64,000 nt of DNA from Anastrepha obliqua (taxonomy: Eukaryota; Arthropoda; Insecta; Diptera; Tephritidae), in assembly GCF_027943255.1 (NCBI RefSeq), contig NC_072893.1:27550001-27614000 (forward strand). Reading direction: 5' to 3'. How positions within the stretch are numbered: position 1 is the first letter of the stretch; each line of letters starts with the position of its first letter. The notes under the pieces were generated by a model. That model was not told where the DNA came from. It saw only the letters and a program-made list of their open reading frames with translations, and did no database searches. This document shows, one piece after another, positions 1 to 10,867 of the stretch. The position numbers and the translations under genes are program-made.

Positions 1-784
1 AACACTAAATAAATCTCCAGTGGGTGTTTCAGTTAAATTTGGTGCGAACTAAAAGGAATATCACATTGCACTTATGCAAAATATCTGGTAAATGGTATTT
101 TTCATTAATCATTTCTTGTCTGGTTCGTAGTAAATAGACAATTTTTTCCAATGACACTTCATTTTTTGTTGTTGTTGTTTATTAGTGAAACAATATTGAA
201 GTTGAAAGCGATTCGGTTACGCCTTGAAAAAACATGATTTTTAAATTTTATCTGGTTAGTTATTACAGCTGAAAAAAACAACAACTATGCAGCTTTCCTT
301 ATCGGCCTAATGACAACTCAGCTGTTGAACCCTGTGATAGATATTGCGCTTTTCAGTAGGAATCGTGAAATGCTTGCACAGTGGGTGGTTTAGGCTTATG
401 GCGGAAGATTCAAGATAGCAAAGAGATTTTTTTATTTAGAGGCTGATTTTTGAATGATGTGCTCGTGAGAGTTGGATAAGAAAATAAATATTACGTATAC
501 CTAAATGCGCTACAACTTAGATTGCTTCTGAAGGTAATTAAGTGTGACCTTCCATATCATAAATGACATACTACACAGCTTGCAGATATCTATTTGTAAG
601 TAGATTCCTGTAACTTTTCAAATTCACAGGCTGGAGCGCATTGGATACATTGAAGTATTCAGTCCCCGCTGATCAACACTCGTTCAGTCACAATAAAAGG
701 AAGAGAAGCAAGAATTAAAATGCCATAAAGTTGATTAGCAGCCAACCTATTTCGACATTAGTTCGGCAGTGCAGCCTTAATTTA
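1..784. other. No recognised feature
   Basis: AT-rich sequence with no convincing reading frame, repeat or RNA gene that I recognise. Confidence 0.5.
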
Positions 785-1990
785 CTAGGTTGTTCAATAA
801 GTTTTGCGACTCTATGAGAGAAGGCGTTGCTAGTAGCCAAAAATTTTTTTTTTATCTTGGACCACTCTTCATGAGAACGGCTGTAAAGTTTATTTCAATC
901 GTCCAATTAATTCTTTGTTTAACAGCCATTTAGTATCGACGTGTCACAGTATTTTCTACTATGGAAAAAATTAAGTATCGTGCGGTGATTGAATTTTTAT
1001 TTTTTGAAGGTTTAAAAGTAAAGGAAATTTATGAACGAATGCTGAAAGTGGATGAGGGCTTTTCGCCAATAATTAGTACAGTAGAAAGATGGGCTGCTGA
1101 ATTCAAACGTGGTCGTACAAACCTTCAAGACGATACACTTCAAGGACGTCCAAAAATTGCAGCAACACCAGAAATCGTAGAAAAAATGCAGGATATCGTA
1201 TTGGAAAATCGTCAAGTGACTGAAAAAGATTTAATAAAAGCTCTAGGCATCACATTGGCCAGTGCAAGCAATACTTTGACTGAAGTATTGGGTTTCAGAA
1301 AACTGGGGGTACAATGGCTGCCGCACTCGCTAACAATGGAACAAAAAACACATTTTCACAGCAGCATTTTGAACGTTTTCGAAGGAATAAAATGGATTTT
1401 TTACATTCATCACTAAGAATGAGACTTGGGTCTATCACCATGACCCTAAATCAAAACAAGAGGCTAAAGAATGGTTTGAACTTAGTTCTTCAGTTTCGAA
1501 ATGAGTTCTTGTTCGGAAATCGGCCAATAAGGTGTTAGAATCAGTTTATTTGGATACGGAAAGGAATTTCGCTCACGAATTATTTGCAAACTGACAAAAT
1601 AAAAAATTCTTAATATTATTGTAATCATTTGGCCCGCTGAAGAAAAAAATTTGTGGAAAAAGACCCAGCTTGCAAAAGAAAATAATTCCTTTTCTTCAGG
1701 TCAATGCATCGAGTCACAAGATCATTTTGACAATGTCCTAAAATCTGCGAATTAAAGTTCGAATTGTTGGAGCATCCACTATCTATGGAGTAGTCACCAG
1801 ATTTGGCCCCTAGTGACTTCCTTCTGTGTCCAGACCTAAAAAAATGCATGCGTGGAAAGCGTTTTCCATCAAATGATGAGGTCATAACAGCTGTGGAGGT
1901 GTATTTCGCAGCAGTTCCAGATGCTCACTTCAGGGATGGCATTCATAAATTGGAATCTCTTTGGAACAAGAAAGAAATACAATACTACCT
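785..1990 (+). mobile_element. mariner-family element, copy A1, 3' end lost
   Basis: The left terminal repeat CTAGGTTGTTCAATAAG follows a TA at 783-784. A reading frame from 961 to 1416 opens with MEKIKYR and gives the N-terminal helix-turn-helix half of a mariner transposase, including RWAAEFKRGRTNL and the second DNA-binding helix region. The frame then breaks. The C-terminal half reappears around 1800-1960 in another frame with DLAPSDFLLCPDLKK, which holds the third catalytic aspartate of a DD34D transposase. The sequence follows copy A2 (3806-5068, opposite strand) until about 1975, then similarity stops and no right terminal repeat is seen. It is an inactive, 3'-truncated relative of A2. 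Similar ORFs are often auto-annotated as SETMAR-like, which would be wrong here. Confidence 0.85.
961..1416 (+). pseudogene. mariner transposase, N-terminal half (copy A1)
   Basis: 151 codons of a mariner transposase that normally runs to about 345. It carries the N-terminal paired helix-turn-helix DNA-binding region that recognises the terminal repeats. The frame leaves the family pattern after about residue 130 and stops before the first catalytic aspartate, so this copy cannot make an active enzyme. The start ATG at 961 is the same start as in copy A2 at 4895. Confidence 0.8.
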
Positions 1991-3207
1991 ACATCAAAGA
2001 CTTGCACAAAGTTATCAACCTACGGAACGCTCTAACTTCCAAAGGATGTGCATTGGGAGCACAACAAAAGCCTATGCACATGCTGGCGCAAAATTAACCA
2101 GCAATTTTTTTGTTTTTCAATAACTTTTTTACTGATTTTGAGTGATGACCTTTACGCACTCTATTGCTTGCCGTTTGTATACTGTAGCTCATTGAAGTAC
2201 GATGTCATTTGCATATATTTTAAATCTTTCGATAGGCTGATTAATTCTGCGCCACCTTGTAATAGTAAAGTCGAAAGTAATTAACTATAGAGACCAAAGT
2301 GGTCAAATAACTGCAATCTGAATTCTGATAAAATACATTCGAGCTTCAACGCTGTTCTTAAAATTTTGCTATTTAATACTATACTATTTTTTACTGAAAT
2401 TCATTCATTACTTTCGTACGCTACTTTGATTTAATAATGAATAAAACACAAATCAAAAATCATAAGGCATAAATAAAACATTTTCCTTTCTAGGTAATTC
2501 AAAATTTCGGTCTTCCCAGTGTTAAATCAGAATGAATAAATGAGAATAGGAGGAGGGAAAATGCAATCCAATTTACAAAAAACACATAACAAACCTAAGC
2601 TTAGAACAGGAGCAGCCAGTAATGAATCGTGCTCAGCCGCCATATGCCCCTACTTATTTACCAAAATAAACAGTAAGTGTGGATTTGCCCCTTTTTTCTG
2701 TTAAAACATATCTGCTCTCTAAACACATTTTAGTTTCCTCAACTGTCTGCTATTTGTTGTCGTTGAGAGATGTTATTTGGCACTACTTAGTTTATTGATT
2801 AACACTTCTCGATTCGACAAACTCGCATGCATTGAACGCAAACACTAAACAGCTGACTGGCCACTTTACAGCGCCTACACCAACAAATTCTTACAAATAG
2901 CTTTCTTTATTTCGTCATTGCTGCGCTGCCGTGCGTTCACTGCAAATAAATAAATATTTAACGGGATGTTGAGAAAACGAACTCGAGTTTATCGTGTCAA
3001 CAAATTGATCCACCTGTTTCGTAATGTTCACATTAACAGGAAGATGAGAGAATGACTTTAAGTGTACGTATAACATTTGTAAGCTAATAAAGCCATAATA
3101 ATGAACAGTTTATTATGTTTTTTGTTAGTATTTCATTGCCGTTCGTTTTTGTCAGCAATCGTGATGTTGGCGTGTTGGAAACGAGAGTATATTTTATGAG
3201 AACATAT
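1991..3207. other. No recognised feature
   Basis: AT-rich sequence. Open frames near 2048-2284 and 3084-3281 show no family resemblance and no coding-like composition. Confidence 0.45.
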
Positions 3208-3286
3208 TTTACTCCAGCAGCATTCCCCCGAAACTGTTTGGGAAGTGTTTGTATGTGTGTATGCTGTTGTAGCAGCAACAACCAAC
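3208..3286 (+). repeat. Short (CAA)n-tailed repeat, partial copy 1
   Basis: Shows the 3' half of a short repeat family: CTCCAGCAGCATTCCCC, then GGGAAGTGTTTG, then a variant of the GCTGCTACAACAAC tail. Other copies lie at 6458-6573, 10606-10735, 20050-20157 and 51303-51355. The tail is degenerate here. Confidence 0.55.
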
Positions 3287-3289
3287 ATG

Positions 3290-3805
3290 TGAAATTATAT
3301 GGTTGAGAGACTACGTTCAGCAGGCCGTATGATATAGAGAGATTTTATTTTTATAAGGCAATTAGAAGTAACAAATATAACAAAAAAGAAAAAACTGTGC
3401 AGGGAATACCTGTATTATATATATACAAGTATATATAAGACATTAAAAAAATTAAGACAACGATTCCTGTAGTTAAGATTTTGCAGGCAAAGGAAGGAAG
3501 AGGAAATTTAGCATAGCCTTTCCAAGTTTCAAAAGCGAAGTACATAAAGTAAGCTATTTGGGCTATTACCAACCAAAGTACTATACTTTCGACGGGGCCA
3601 TGATTTTATGTTACAAATCAATCATAAAGAAAAGCTCTTAAGTCCAAAAATGTATCTTTTCGCAACTAAAAACTGAAAAGACATAAATTTTATTAGTACT
3701 AAAGTTCAAAGAGAGGAGAAGAGCATAAGCCTTTTGAAGAGATCCATAATACAGGTGAGTTCCCTAAATCTGACAAAAGTTAAAGTTGGCCTCTATGTCT
3801 GTGTA
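3290..3805. other. No recognised feature
   Basis: AT-rich sequence with a short TATATA stretch near 3416. No gene recognised. Confidence 0.45.
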
Positions 3806-5068
3806 CTAGGTTGTTCCATCAGTTTTGTTGTTCAATAAGAAAAATCCAATTTTATGGTTTGAACTAAACTTTATTATTCAGTATAGTCTCCCTGAACATT
3901 AATACACTTGTTTCAACAAAATTCAAATTTATAAATTCCATCCTTGAAGTGAGCATCTGGAACAGCTGGTGGAGGTGAATCCACCGCTATTATGACCTCA
4001 TCATTTGATGAAAAACGCTTTCCGCGCATGAACTTTTTTAGGGTTGGAAACAGATAGGTTATAATTAAAGATTATTATTTTAAGAAGAAAAGAATAAAAG
4101 ATTAATTTATAGATTTTAGTCATTGTCAAAATGCTCTTGTGAGTCGGTGCATTGACCTGAAGAAAAGGAATTATTTTCTTTTACAAACTAGGTCTTTTAT
4201 CACGAATTTTTCCTTCCGCTGGTCCAAATGGTTACAATTATATTAAGAATTTATTGTTTTATCAGTTTGCAAATAATTCGTGAGCAAAATTCCTTTCCGT
4301 ATCCAAAAAAAAACTGATTCTAACACCTTCTTAGCCGATTTCCGAACACGAACTCATTTCAAAACTGAAGAACTAAGTTCAAACAACTCTTTAGCCTCTT
4401 GTTTTGATTTAGGATTATGGTGATAGACCGAAGTCTCATTCATAGTGATGAATCGATGCAAAATATCCACATTATCCTTTCAAAAACGCTCAAAAATGCC
4501 GTGAAAATATGTTTTTTTGTTCCATTGTTAGCGAGTGCGGCGCCCATTGTGCACACAGCTTTCTAAAACCCAATACTTCAGTACAAATATTGCTTATGCA
4601 ATGCCCATGAAATGCCTAGAGCTTCTACTAAATCTCTTTCAGTCACTCGACGATTTTCCAATACGATATCCTGTATTTTTCCTACGATTTCTGATGTTGC
4701 TGCAATTTTTGGACGTTCTTGAAGTGTATCGTCTTCAAGGTTTGTACGACCACGTTTAAATTCAGCAGCCCATTTTCTACTAATTGATGGCGAAAAGCCC
4801 TCACACACCTTCAACATTCGTTCATAAATTTCCTTTGCATTTAAACCTTCTACAAATAAAAATTGAATTACTGAAAGATACTTGATTTTTTCCATAGTAG
4901 AAAAACTGTGACACGTCGATACTAAATGGCTGCTAATCAAAGAATTCATTGGAAGATTGAAATAAACTTCGCAATCATTCTCATGAAGAGTGCACATAAC
5001 AACAACAAAAATTAAGCTAGTAGCAACGTCCTGTCTTATCGAACCACTAAACTTATTGAACAACCTAG
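3806..5068 (-). mobile_element. mariner-family element, copy A2, both ends present
   Basis: A 1263-bp element with CTAGGTTGTT at both termini in inverted orientation and a TA duplication at 3804-3805 and 5069-5070. On the - strand the transposase starts at 4895 (MEKIKYL) and stays open to 4578, covering the DNA-binding half. The catalytic half is present at about 3960-4570 but frame-shifted, for example the reverse complement of 4005-4030 reads as KCFSS-type C-terminal sequence. It is the sister of copy A1 about 3 kb away on the opposite strand. It is non-autonomous but has intact ends. Confidence 0.88.
4578..4895 (-). pseudogene. mariner transposase, N-terminal part (copy A2)
   Basis: About 105 codons beginning MEKIKYL, with RKWAAEFKRGRTNLEDD in the helix-turn-helix region. 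Compared with copy A1 three residues are missing before RKWAAEF. The frame ends in an early shift (ISWALHKQYLY), so the catalytic domain is not joined to it. The in-frame extension upstream of 4895 lies in the untranslated leader and is not part of the protein. Confidence 0.8.
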
Positions 5069-6299
5069 TAGATTTAGATTTCTTCATAACGAATTTCTAT
5101 AAATTGTGCGCTTGGCTATAACTTGCACCTACGCAATTGTGTACTTAAATACTTTTAACCTCCGTATAACGAATTTGTGGGTACAATACCCATTAATATT
5201 GGAGTAGGTGGTAAGAGAATACTTTGATGAAATTACAAATACAACACATATAAGAAATTTCAAATAATAATATTAGTTAAATCTTAGTAGTAATTTTAAG
5301 GAAACTTTAGTGCATTATAACCTATTTTTAACAAGTCCTAATAGCAGTTTATGCTTAGCTACAATTCAACAAGGCATTTAGGTGTTGTTGTGGTTTCAAA
5401 GCGCGGAAACTCACTTTTGGTAACCCAACAGGAAATACAGAAAATGTTATGTTAACAGTAATAGACTAAATGTAAACATTTTATACAAGCTGCTTTCAGG
5501 CGCAGCCAGATCAGTAACTATGCAAACAAGAAGGGATAATTAATTGAGTTTGTGTGTTAACATTTTCGCTCAGAAGATTACATTTCCCTATATTTTTAGC
5601 TTAAATATAATATATATTTGCTGTAATAGAGCGAGCAAATACTCTCTCAATTTGGAAATATCAAATGTTACAAAAAAAAAACATAAAAGTTGCAGAGAGC
5701 ACTAACAGCCATCTGTAGGTATCAAATGTAAGCAAAAATCAACAGGCTTAGTTAATGTTATTTCTAAAACTTAACAGAGGTCTACCTGAAGTTTAGCTTA
5801 TGACAAAAATGGGTTTCTTTTTTGCTTAGTATAGTAAAGGGTAGTGCTGAAAATTTAACATTTGAAAATACTTTCATATTTTTTTTATTTCATATGTTTC
5901 TGTCTGTTGGTTACTCATTTCAAACTTTTGAAGGGGAGCTAATTTTGGAAATCCAATGCTGAGACTTTCTTCAAAAACGTTTATTTATATTTATGTGACA
6001 GTTGAAGCCATTAGCAATATTATTCAAATAAATATAATAATCAAAAAATGTTATTAAGTGAATTGCTTAGAGTTCAGTAAACTTTTTATACTTTTTAAGA
6101 CTTTAAAGAATTTTTTTGAAAGTTACTCCACAGCAGCGGTCCTCCTTTTGCTATTTTTTGTTTGTTCCATTCAGTTGTGAGTTACAGGGAGTTAACAATG
6201 GAAGTCAACAAAGAGCAAATTCGGTGCAATATGCAGTTTTTCTTTTAAATATAAAGGCGAAAATTCAAGACAGGCTACTACAATTGTGAACGGTGTTAA
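5069..6299. other. No recognised feature
   Basis: AT-rich sequence without a recognisable gene or terminal repeats. Confidence 0.45.
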
Positions 6300-7169
6300 T
6301 GGGGTTAGCGGTAGTCAGCGGCTCGAAAAAATGATGCTTTTCAATAATTTCTTTGCTGCGTCAGTTGCTTTATTTTACAAAAATAAAAACATAGCATTAA
6401 TAAATCATGTTTCGACTTGACTTTAGCAAAATTAAAAAAAAAATTATTTATTAATAATTGTTGTTGTTGTAGCCGCATAAACATTCCCCATACATTTACG
6501 GGGAGTGCTGCTGAAGTGGCCGGATATAACTCTGGGTCGTTCCGGTAACGTGGAACCGACTGTCGTGGGAACGAAAAAAAACATTAAAAAAAAAATTACT
6601 GTAAAAGTTATCGCCGTTTGTGTGGTGTAAAAGTTATCGCCGTTCGTTTTTCCAGAAGTCCCTTGCGGTGATCATCACAAGTCCTTGAAAATTCAGCCAA
6701 AATCAATCGGCCAAGAGAAATTAGTTTTATTAATAGATAATCTTGTGTCTGATCGAAGCTTTTTTTTTATTTTTCAAAATTAACAATATGGCGGCCTCAG
6801 GAAATATTTTTCAGATTTTCGAGAAAAAACCAACAATTAATTGTTAACAAAATTCGAAATTTCGAAAAAAAATCCTTCCTTTTATGTTTTTCAAAAGCAG
6901 TATAAATTTTATTGAAATCTACCAAGTGAGTGTTTAAGTTACAGTGATCAACAGTTCAAAAAACATAGTTTTGAGAAGAATGCATTTAAAGTTTTGCTAC
7001 CTGCTCTCGAACGTTCCGGAGCGCCCGTGCGCCCTTTGTTAATTGTTGAATAACTCGAAAAGTATTTGTCGGATTTACTTAAAATGTTCACATAATATTT
7101 TTCAGACATTATACTTTAAGAAAACCCAAAAAACAAAAAATTTTGAAAACTCTGACTACCCCTAACCCC
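6300..7169. mobile_element. TTAA-flanked TIR element, copy T1
   Basis: Ends are inverted repeats of the type GGGGTTAGGGGTAGTCAG, and both are flanked by TTAA (6296-6299 and 7170-7173). One extra T lies between the left TTAA and the G run. The interior matches copy T2 at 40256-40975 throughout, including AAAAGTTATCGC and AAGTATTTGTCGGATT. No coding frame is present. This copy is longer because a (CAA)n-tailed repeat sits inside it and because a short segment around 6600-6650 is duplicated. TTAA duplication fits the piggyBac or Kolobok superfamilies. I cannot decide between them. Confidence 0.8.
6458..6573 (-). repeat. Short (CAA)n-tailed repeat, copy 2, inside T1
   Basis: On the + strand it reads TTGTTGTTGTTGTAGCCGCA, then GGGGAGTGCTGCTGAAGTGG, CCGGATATAA and GGAACCGACTGTCGTGGGAA. 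The - strand therefore ends in (CAA)n. The sequence is absent from the equivalent place in copy T2, so it is an insertion into T1. Confidence 0.8.
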
Positions 7170-7173
7170 TTAA

Positions 7174-7860
7174 ACTGAACTCAAAAATAAATGGCAACGC
7201 AATTCAAAAAAGTATTTTTAACTAAAATGCCGTCAATCACAATTTACGTCCATTTAAATATGTATTTAAGTTAAAGCTTTTTTTATTTTTCCATTGATGT
7301 ACATGCATGTACATATATTTTTTTACAAATAATACAATTTTTTATTTCCAAAAAAAAATAGGTGGCAAAACCAGCTAAAATATCTTTTTATCAAATTCAG
7401 GTGCCAAAGCTATGGAAAAAATTATTTTCGAGACAATTTTTTCTTAAACTTAAAAAACCACGCTGTAATTCTAATGTCCCTTATTTAATAGTTTGCTTTG
7501 TTTTTCTATGCGCAGGTGACAATACAAAGCTAAAATTAGTTTTGAATGCAAGCCGAGTGTCTCAGTGCATTTGGGATCAATGCAAAGCCATAAAGTCAGT
7601 TCATTTCTAAGCGCCTTTTCCATTTAGAAACAATGTAACAGCTCATTAGTAAAACAAGTAAATAACTAGTAATCGTTTAAATAAGTGGAGTATTACCAAT
7701 ACAACAATTTGTTAGTTACAAAAACAAAAAAAAAAAAAATAAAATTAAAAAGGAATGTATGTATGTATACTTGTATATATCAACTTGCATTCGGTAAAAT
7801 AAAAGTTAAATCATAGCAAACTGGTTACATTTAGCTAACCATTTTTATGTAAAATCATTT
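7174..7860. other. No recognised feature
   Basis: AT-rich sequence. An 82-codon frame at 7362-7610 is rich in K, F and L and matches nothing I know. I treat it as chance. Confidence 0.45.
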
Positions 7861-7893
7861 CTTCTTCTTCTTCTTAATTGGCGCTATAACCGC

Positions 7894-8700
7894 TTACGCG
7901 ATTTTGGCCGAGTTTAACAAAGCGCGCCAGTCGTTTCTTTCTCCTGCTAACCGGCGCCAGTTGGACACACCAAGTGAAGCCAAGTCCTTCTCCACCTGAT
8001 CTTTCCAACGCAGAGGAGGCCGCCCTCTTCTTCTGCTACCACCGGCTGGTACCGCATCGAATACTTTCAGAGCCGGAGCGTATGTATCCATTCGGACGAC
8101 ATGACCCAGCCAACGTAGCCGCTGGATCTTTATTCGCTGCGCTATATCTATGTCGTCATAAAGCTCATACAGCTCATCGTTCCGTCGTCTGCGATATTCG
8201 CCGTTGCCAACGTGCAAAGGTCCAAAAATCTTACGCAGAATCTTTCTCTCGAACACTCCAAGCGTCGCTTCATCGGATGTTGTCATCGTCCAAGCTTCTG
8301 CGCCATACGTTAGGGCGGGCATGATGAGAGTCTTGTAGAGTGTTAATTTTGTTCGTCGAGAGAGGACTTTATTGCTCAGTTGCCTACTTAGTCCAAAGTA
8401 GCACTTGTTGGCAAGAGAGATTCTACGTCGGATTTCAAGGCTGGCATTGTTGTCGGTGTTAATGCTGGTTCCTAAATAGACGAAGTCTTTTACAACCTCG
8501 AAATTATAACTGTCTACAGTGGCGTGGGTGCCGATACGCGAGTGCGCCGACTGTTTGTTTGAAGACAGGAGGTACTTCGTTTTGTCCTCGTTCACCACCA
8601 GACCCATTCGCTTTGCCTCTTTATCCAGTTTGGAGAAGGCAGAACTAACACCGCGGTTGTTAAGGCCGATGATGTCAATATCATCGGCATACGCCAGCAA
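7894..8700 (-). pseudogene. RTE reverse transcriptase motif C and C-terminal region
   Basis: Begins with the catalytic YADD box (LAYADDIDIIG) and continues through GLVVNEDKTKYL, the thumb (YGAEAWTMTTSDE) and the C-terminal RLRWLGHV and GRPPLRWKD segment, to a natural-looking stop 30 bp from the element's 3' end. This part is uninterrupted for 268 codons. It is the 3' continuation of the RT domain and not a separate gene. Confidence 0.87.
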
Positions 8701-9385
8701 TTGTACGCAACGTCATCTTACATAGCCGTATTAGTTTTGCGGGGATACCAAATTCAGACATCGCGGCATACAGGTAACTCCTTTCCGTACTGTCGAATGC
8801 AGCTTTGAAGTCGACGAAAAAATGGTGTGTGTCGATTCTCCTTTCACGGATCTTTTCCAAGATTTGGCGTATTGAGAATATTTGGTCGATGGTAGACTTT
8901 CCAGGTCCAAAACCACACTGATAAGGTCCAATCAGTTGGTTGACGCTGGGGTTCAGCCTTTCACACAATACGCTCGCTAGAACCTTATAGGCGATATTTA
9001 GAAGACTAATCCCGCGGTAATTGGCACAAATTACAGGATCACCCTTCTTATGGATTGGGCAGAGCACACTTAAATTCCAATCGGCAGGCATGCTTTCATC
9101 CGACCAAATTGTGCATAGAAGCTGATGCATGCACCTTACCAGCTCCTCGCCGCCATGTTTGAATAGCTCACCCGGCAGTCCGTCGGCGCCCGCGGCTTTG
9201 TTGTTCTTTAGCCGGGTTATCGCTATTCTCACCTCGTCATGATCGGGTAGCGGAACGACAATTCCGTCGTCAACGATTTGGGTATCGGGACCTTCACTTT
9301 CTCGGTGACATGCGCAGCTGTCACTGTTTAATAGGTTCGAGAAGTGTTCCCTCCATAATTTAAGATTGCTCTGTACGTCAGTCAC
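8681..9385 (-). pseudogene. RTE reverse transcriptase, fingers and palm (deleted)
   Basis: Carries the early RT motifs NNKAAGADGLPGELFKHGG, NYRGISLLNIAYK and motif A FFVDFKAAFDS with its catalytic aspartate. After RLCKMTLR the sequence leaves the family pattern. It resumes at LLAYADDIDIIG in the next piece, so roughly 50-60 residues including RT motif B are missing. No active enzyme is possible. Confidence 0.85.
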
Positions 9386-10512
9386 CAGTTCGCCGTCTTT
9401 GTTCGTGCAGGAAAACGCCCCGGTCTTAAAACCTTCTGTAAGCCGCCGTAGAATTTTCGGGCGTTGTTCCTGTTGGCCAGCATCTCAAGCTCTTCGCACT
9501 CACGTATTTCGGCCTCTCGTTTCTTCTTTCGGATAATACATCTCTCTTCCTTTTTCAGCTCTCTGTAGCGATCCCACATAGCTCGCGTTGCGCCCGATCG
9601 CAGCGTGGCTCTATAGGCGGCATCCTTTCTTTTTGCGGCATCATGACATTCCTCGTCGTACCAATTGTTTTTTCGGACTCGCCGGAATCCGATTTCTTCT
9701 TCGGCGGCGGTACGTAGGGAACGAGAAATGTTGCTCCATTGTTCGTGGATGCCGGTTTGTTGGGCAGTACTCTCTGAGAGCAGGAGTGAGAGTCGAGTGG
9801 CGAATCTTCTGGCTGTCTGTTGTGATTGCAGCTTTTCGATGTCGAACATTCTTTGCGTAGGTAGATGCACGTTTTTTGCTGCACAGAGGCGTGTGCGCAG
9901 TTTGGCTGCAACAAGGTAGTGATCCGAGTCGATGTTGGGTCCTCGGATCGTACGTACATCATCTAATACACTAGAAGCGTGTCTTCCATCTATCACAACA
10001 TGATCGATCTGGTTTCGTGTTTTTCGATCAGGAGACAGCCAGGTGGCTTGGTGAATCTTCTTATGCTGGAATCTGGTGCTGCAGACTACCATGTTTCGGG
10101 CCCCGGCGAAGTCGATCAGCCTCTGTCCGTTACCAGATGTTTCGTTGTGCAGGCTGAATTTTCCGACTGTGGGACCAAAAATTCCCTCCTTGCCCACCCT
10201 GGCGTTGAAGTCGCCAAGCACGATTTTTATGTCGTGGCGCGGGCAGCGCTCATAGGAACGTTCCAGGCGCTCATAGAAAGAATCTTTGGTCGCATCGTCC
10301 TTCTCTTCCGTCGGGGCGTGGGCGCAAATTAGCGAGATGTTAAAAAATCGCGCTTTGATGCGGATTGTTGCGAGACGCTCGTCCACCGGAGTGAACGACA
10401 GTACTTGGCAACGAAGTCTCTCTACCACAACAAATCCGACACCGAATTTGCGCTCCTTTACATGGCAGCTGTAGTAGACGTCGCAAGGTCCTATGGTTTT
10501 CTTTCCTTGCCC
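9382..10512 (-). pseudogene. RTE endonuclease domain (5'-truncated)
   Basis: Encodes the AP-endonuclease-like domain that nicks target DNA before reverse transcription. Visible motifs are LGDFNARVG, QIDHVVIDG and SDHYLV, the usual catalytic and structural landmarks, in that order. The open frame runs on upstream to 10665, but its first 50 residues come from flanking DNA and the (CAA)n repeat, so that start is artificial. The N-terminal catalytic asparagine and glutamate region is absent. The frame shifts near 9420 just before the linker to the RT domain. Confidence 0.85.
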
Positions 10513-10605
10513 CTTGTAAAATCGGTTACTAATGGAAAATTGCCTATAGACTTGATAGAAAACTTGGCCAAGAGAGAAATGATCAATTGCGCTACTTGTT
10601 CTCAG

Positions 10606-10735
10606 GTTGTTGTTGTAGTATAAATGTTCTCCATCCATGTAGAGAGAATGTTGCTGGAGTGACACTCCTTGGCCGGAAATAAATCCAGGTCGTCTCGGTA
10701 ACGTAGAACAGACTATCGTGGGAACGGTGCTTTCG
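10606..10735 (-). repeat. Short (CAA)n-tailed repeat, copy 3
   Basis: The + strand reads TTGTTGTTGTAGTATAAATG, then GAGAATGTTGCTGGAGTGAC, CCTTGGCCGGAAATAAATCC and GTAGAACAGACTATCGTGGG. It lies about 90 bp from the broken 5' edge of the RTE element. Confidence 0.82.
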
Positions 10736-10867
10736 CGTCGGGGTTAATAGCTTCTATTCGACGCTATCCTCCACAACTTGGATGTTCTCAGGTGATCGAC
10801 TCGTTTGAGGATGCCCAGGTGGCTTTTGAGCTCGTACTTATTACATTTGTTGTTTTCCTTTGATATT

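Larger units (their letters stand above)
7861..10512 (-). mobile_element. RTE-like non-LTR retrotransposon, 5'-truncated and internally deleted
   Basis: On the - strand, apurinic-type endonuclease, reverse transcriptase and a C-terminal segment (RLRWLGHVVRMD, then GRPPLRWKDQVEKDL) follow in order. The element ends at 7861 in a short GAA-type repeat (TTCTTCTTCTTC on the + strand). One ORF, a short 3' end and a trinucleotide tail fit the RTE clade. The first part of the endonuclease is missing: the family-like sequence starts at GQGKKTIG near 10512. A frameshift lies near 9420 and an internal deletion near 8700. A second piece of the same element is at 42295-42606. Confidence 0.88.

Noticed and set aside
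961..1416. A host SETMAR-like methyltransferase gene
   Set aside because: Only the mariner part is present and it is bordered by TIR sequence. No SET domain occurs here or at any other mariner copy.
7362..7610. 82-codon frame as a small host gene
   Set aside because: Low-complexity composition, AT-rich context, no splice or family signals.
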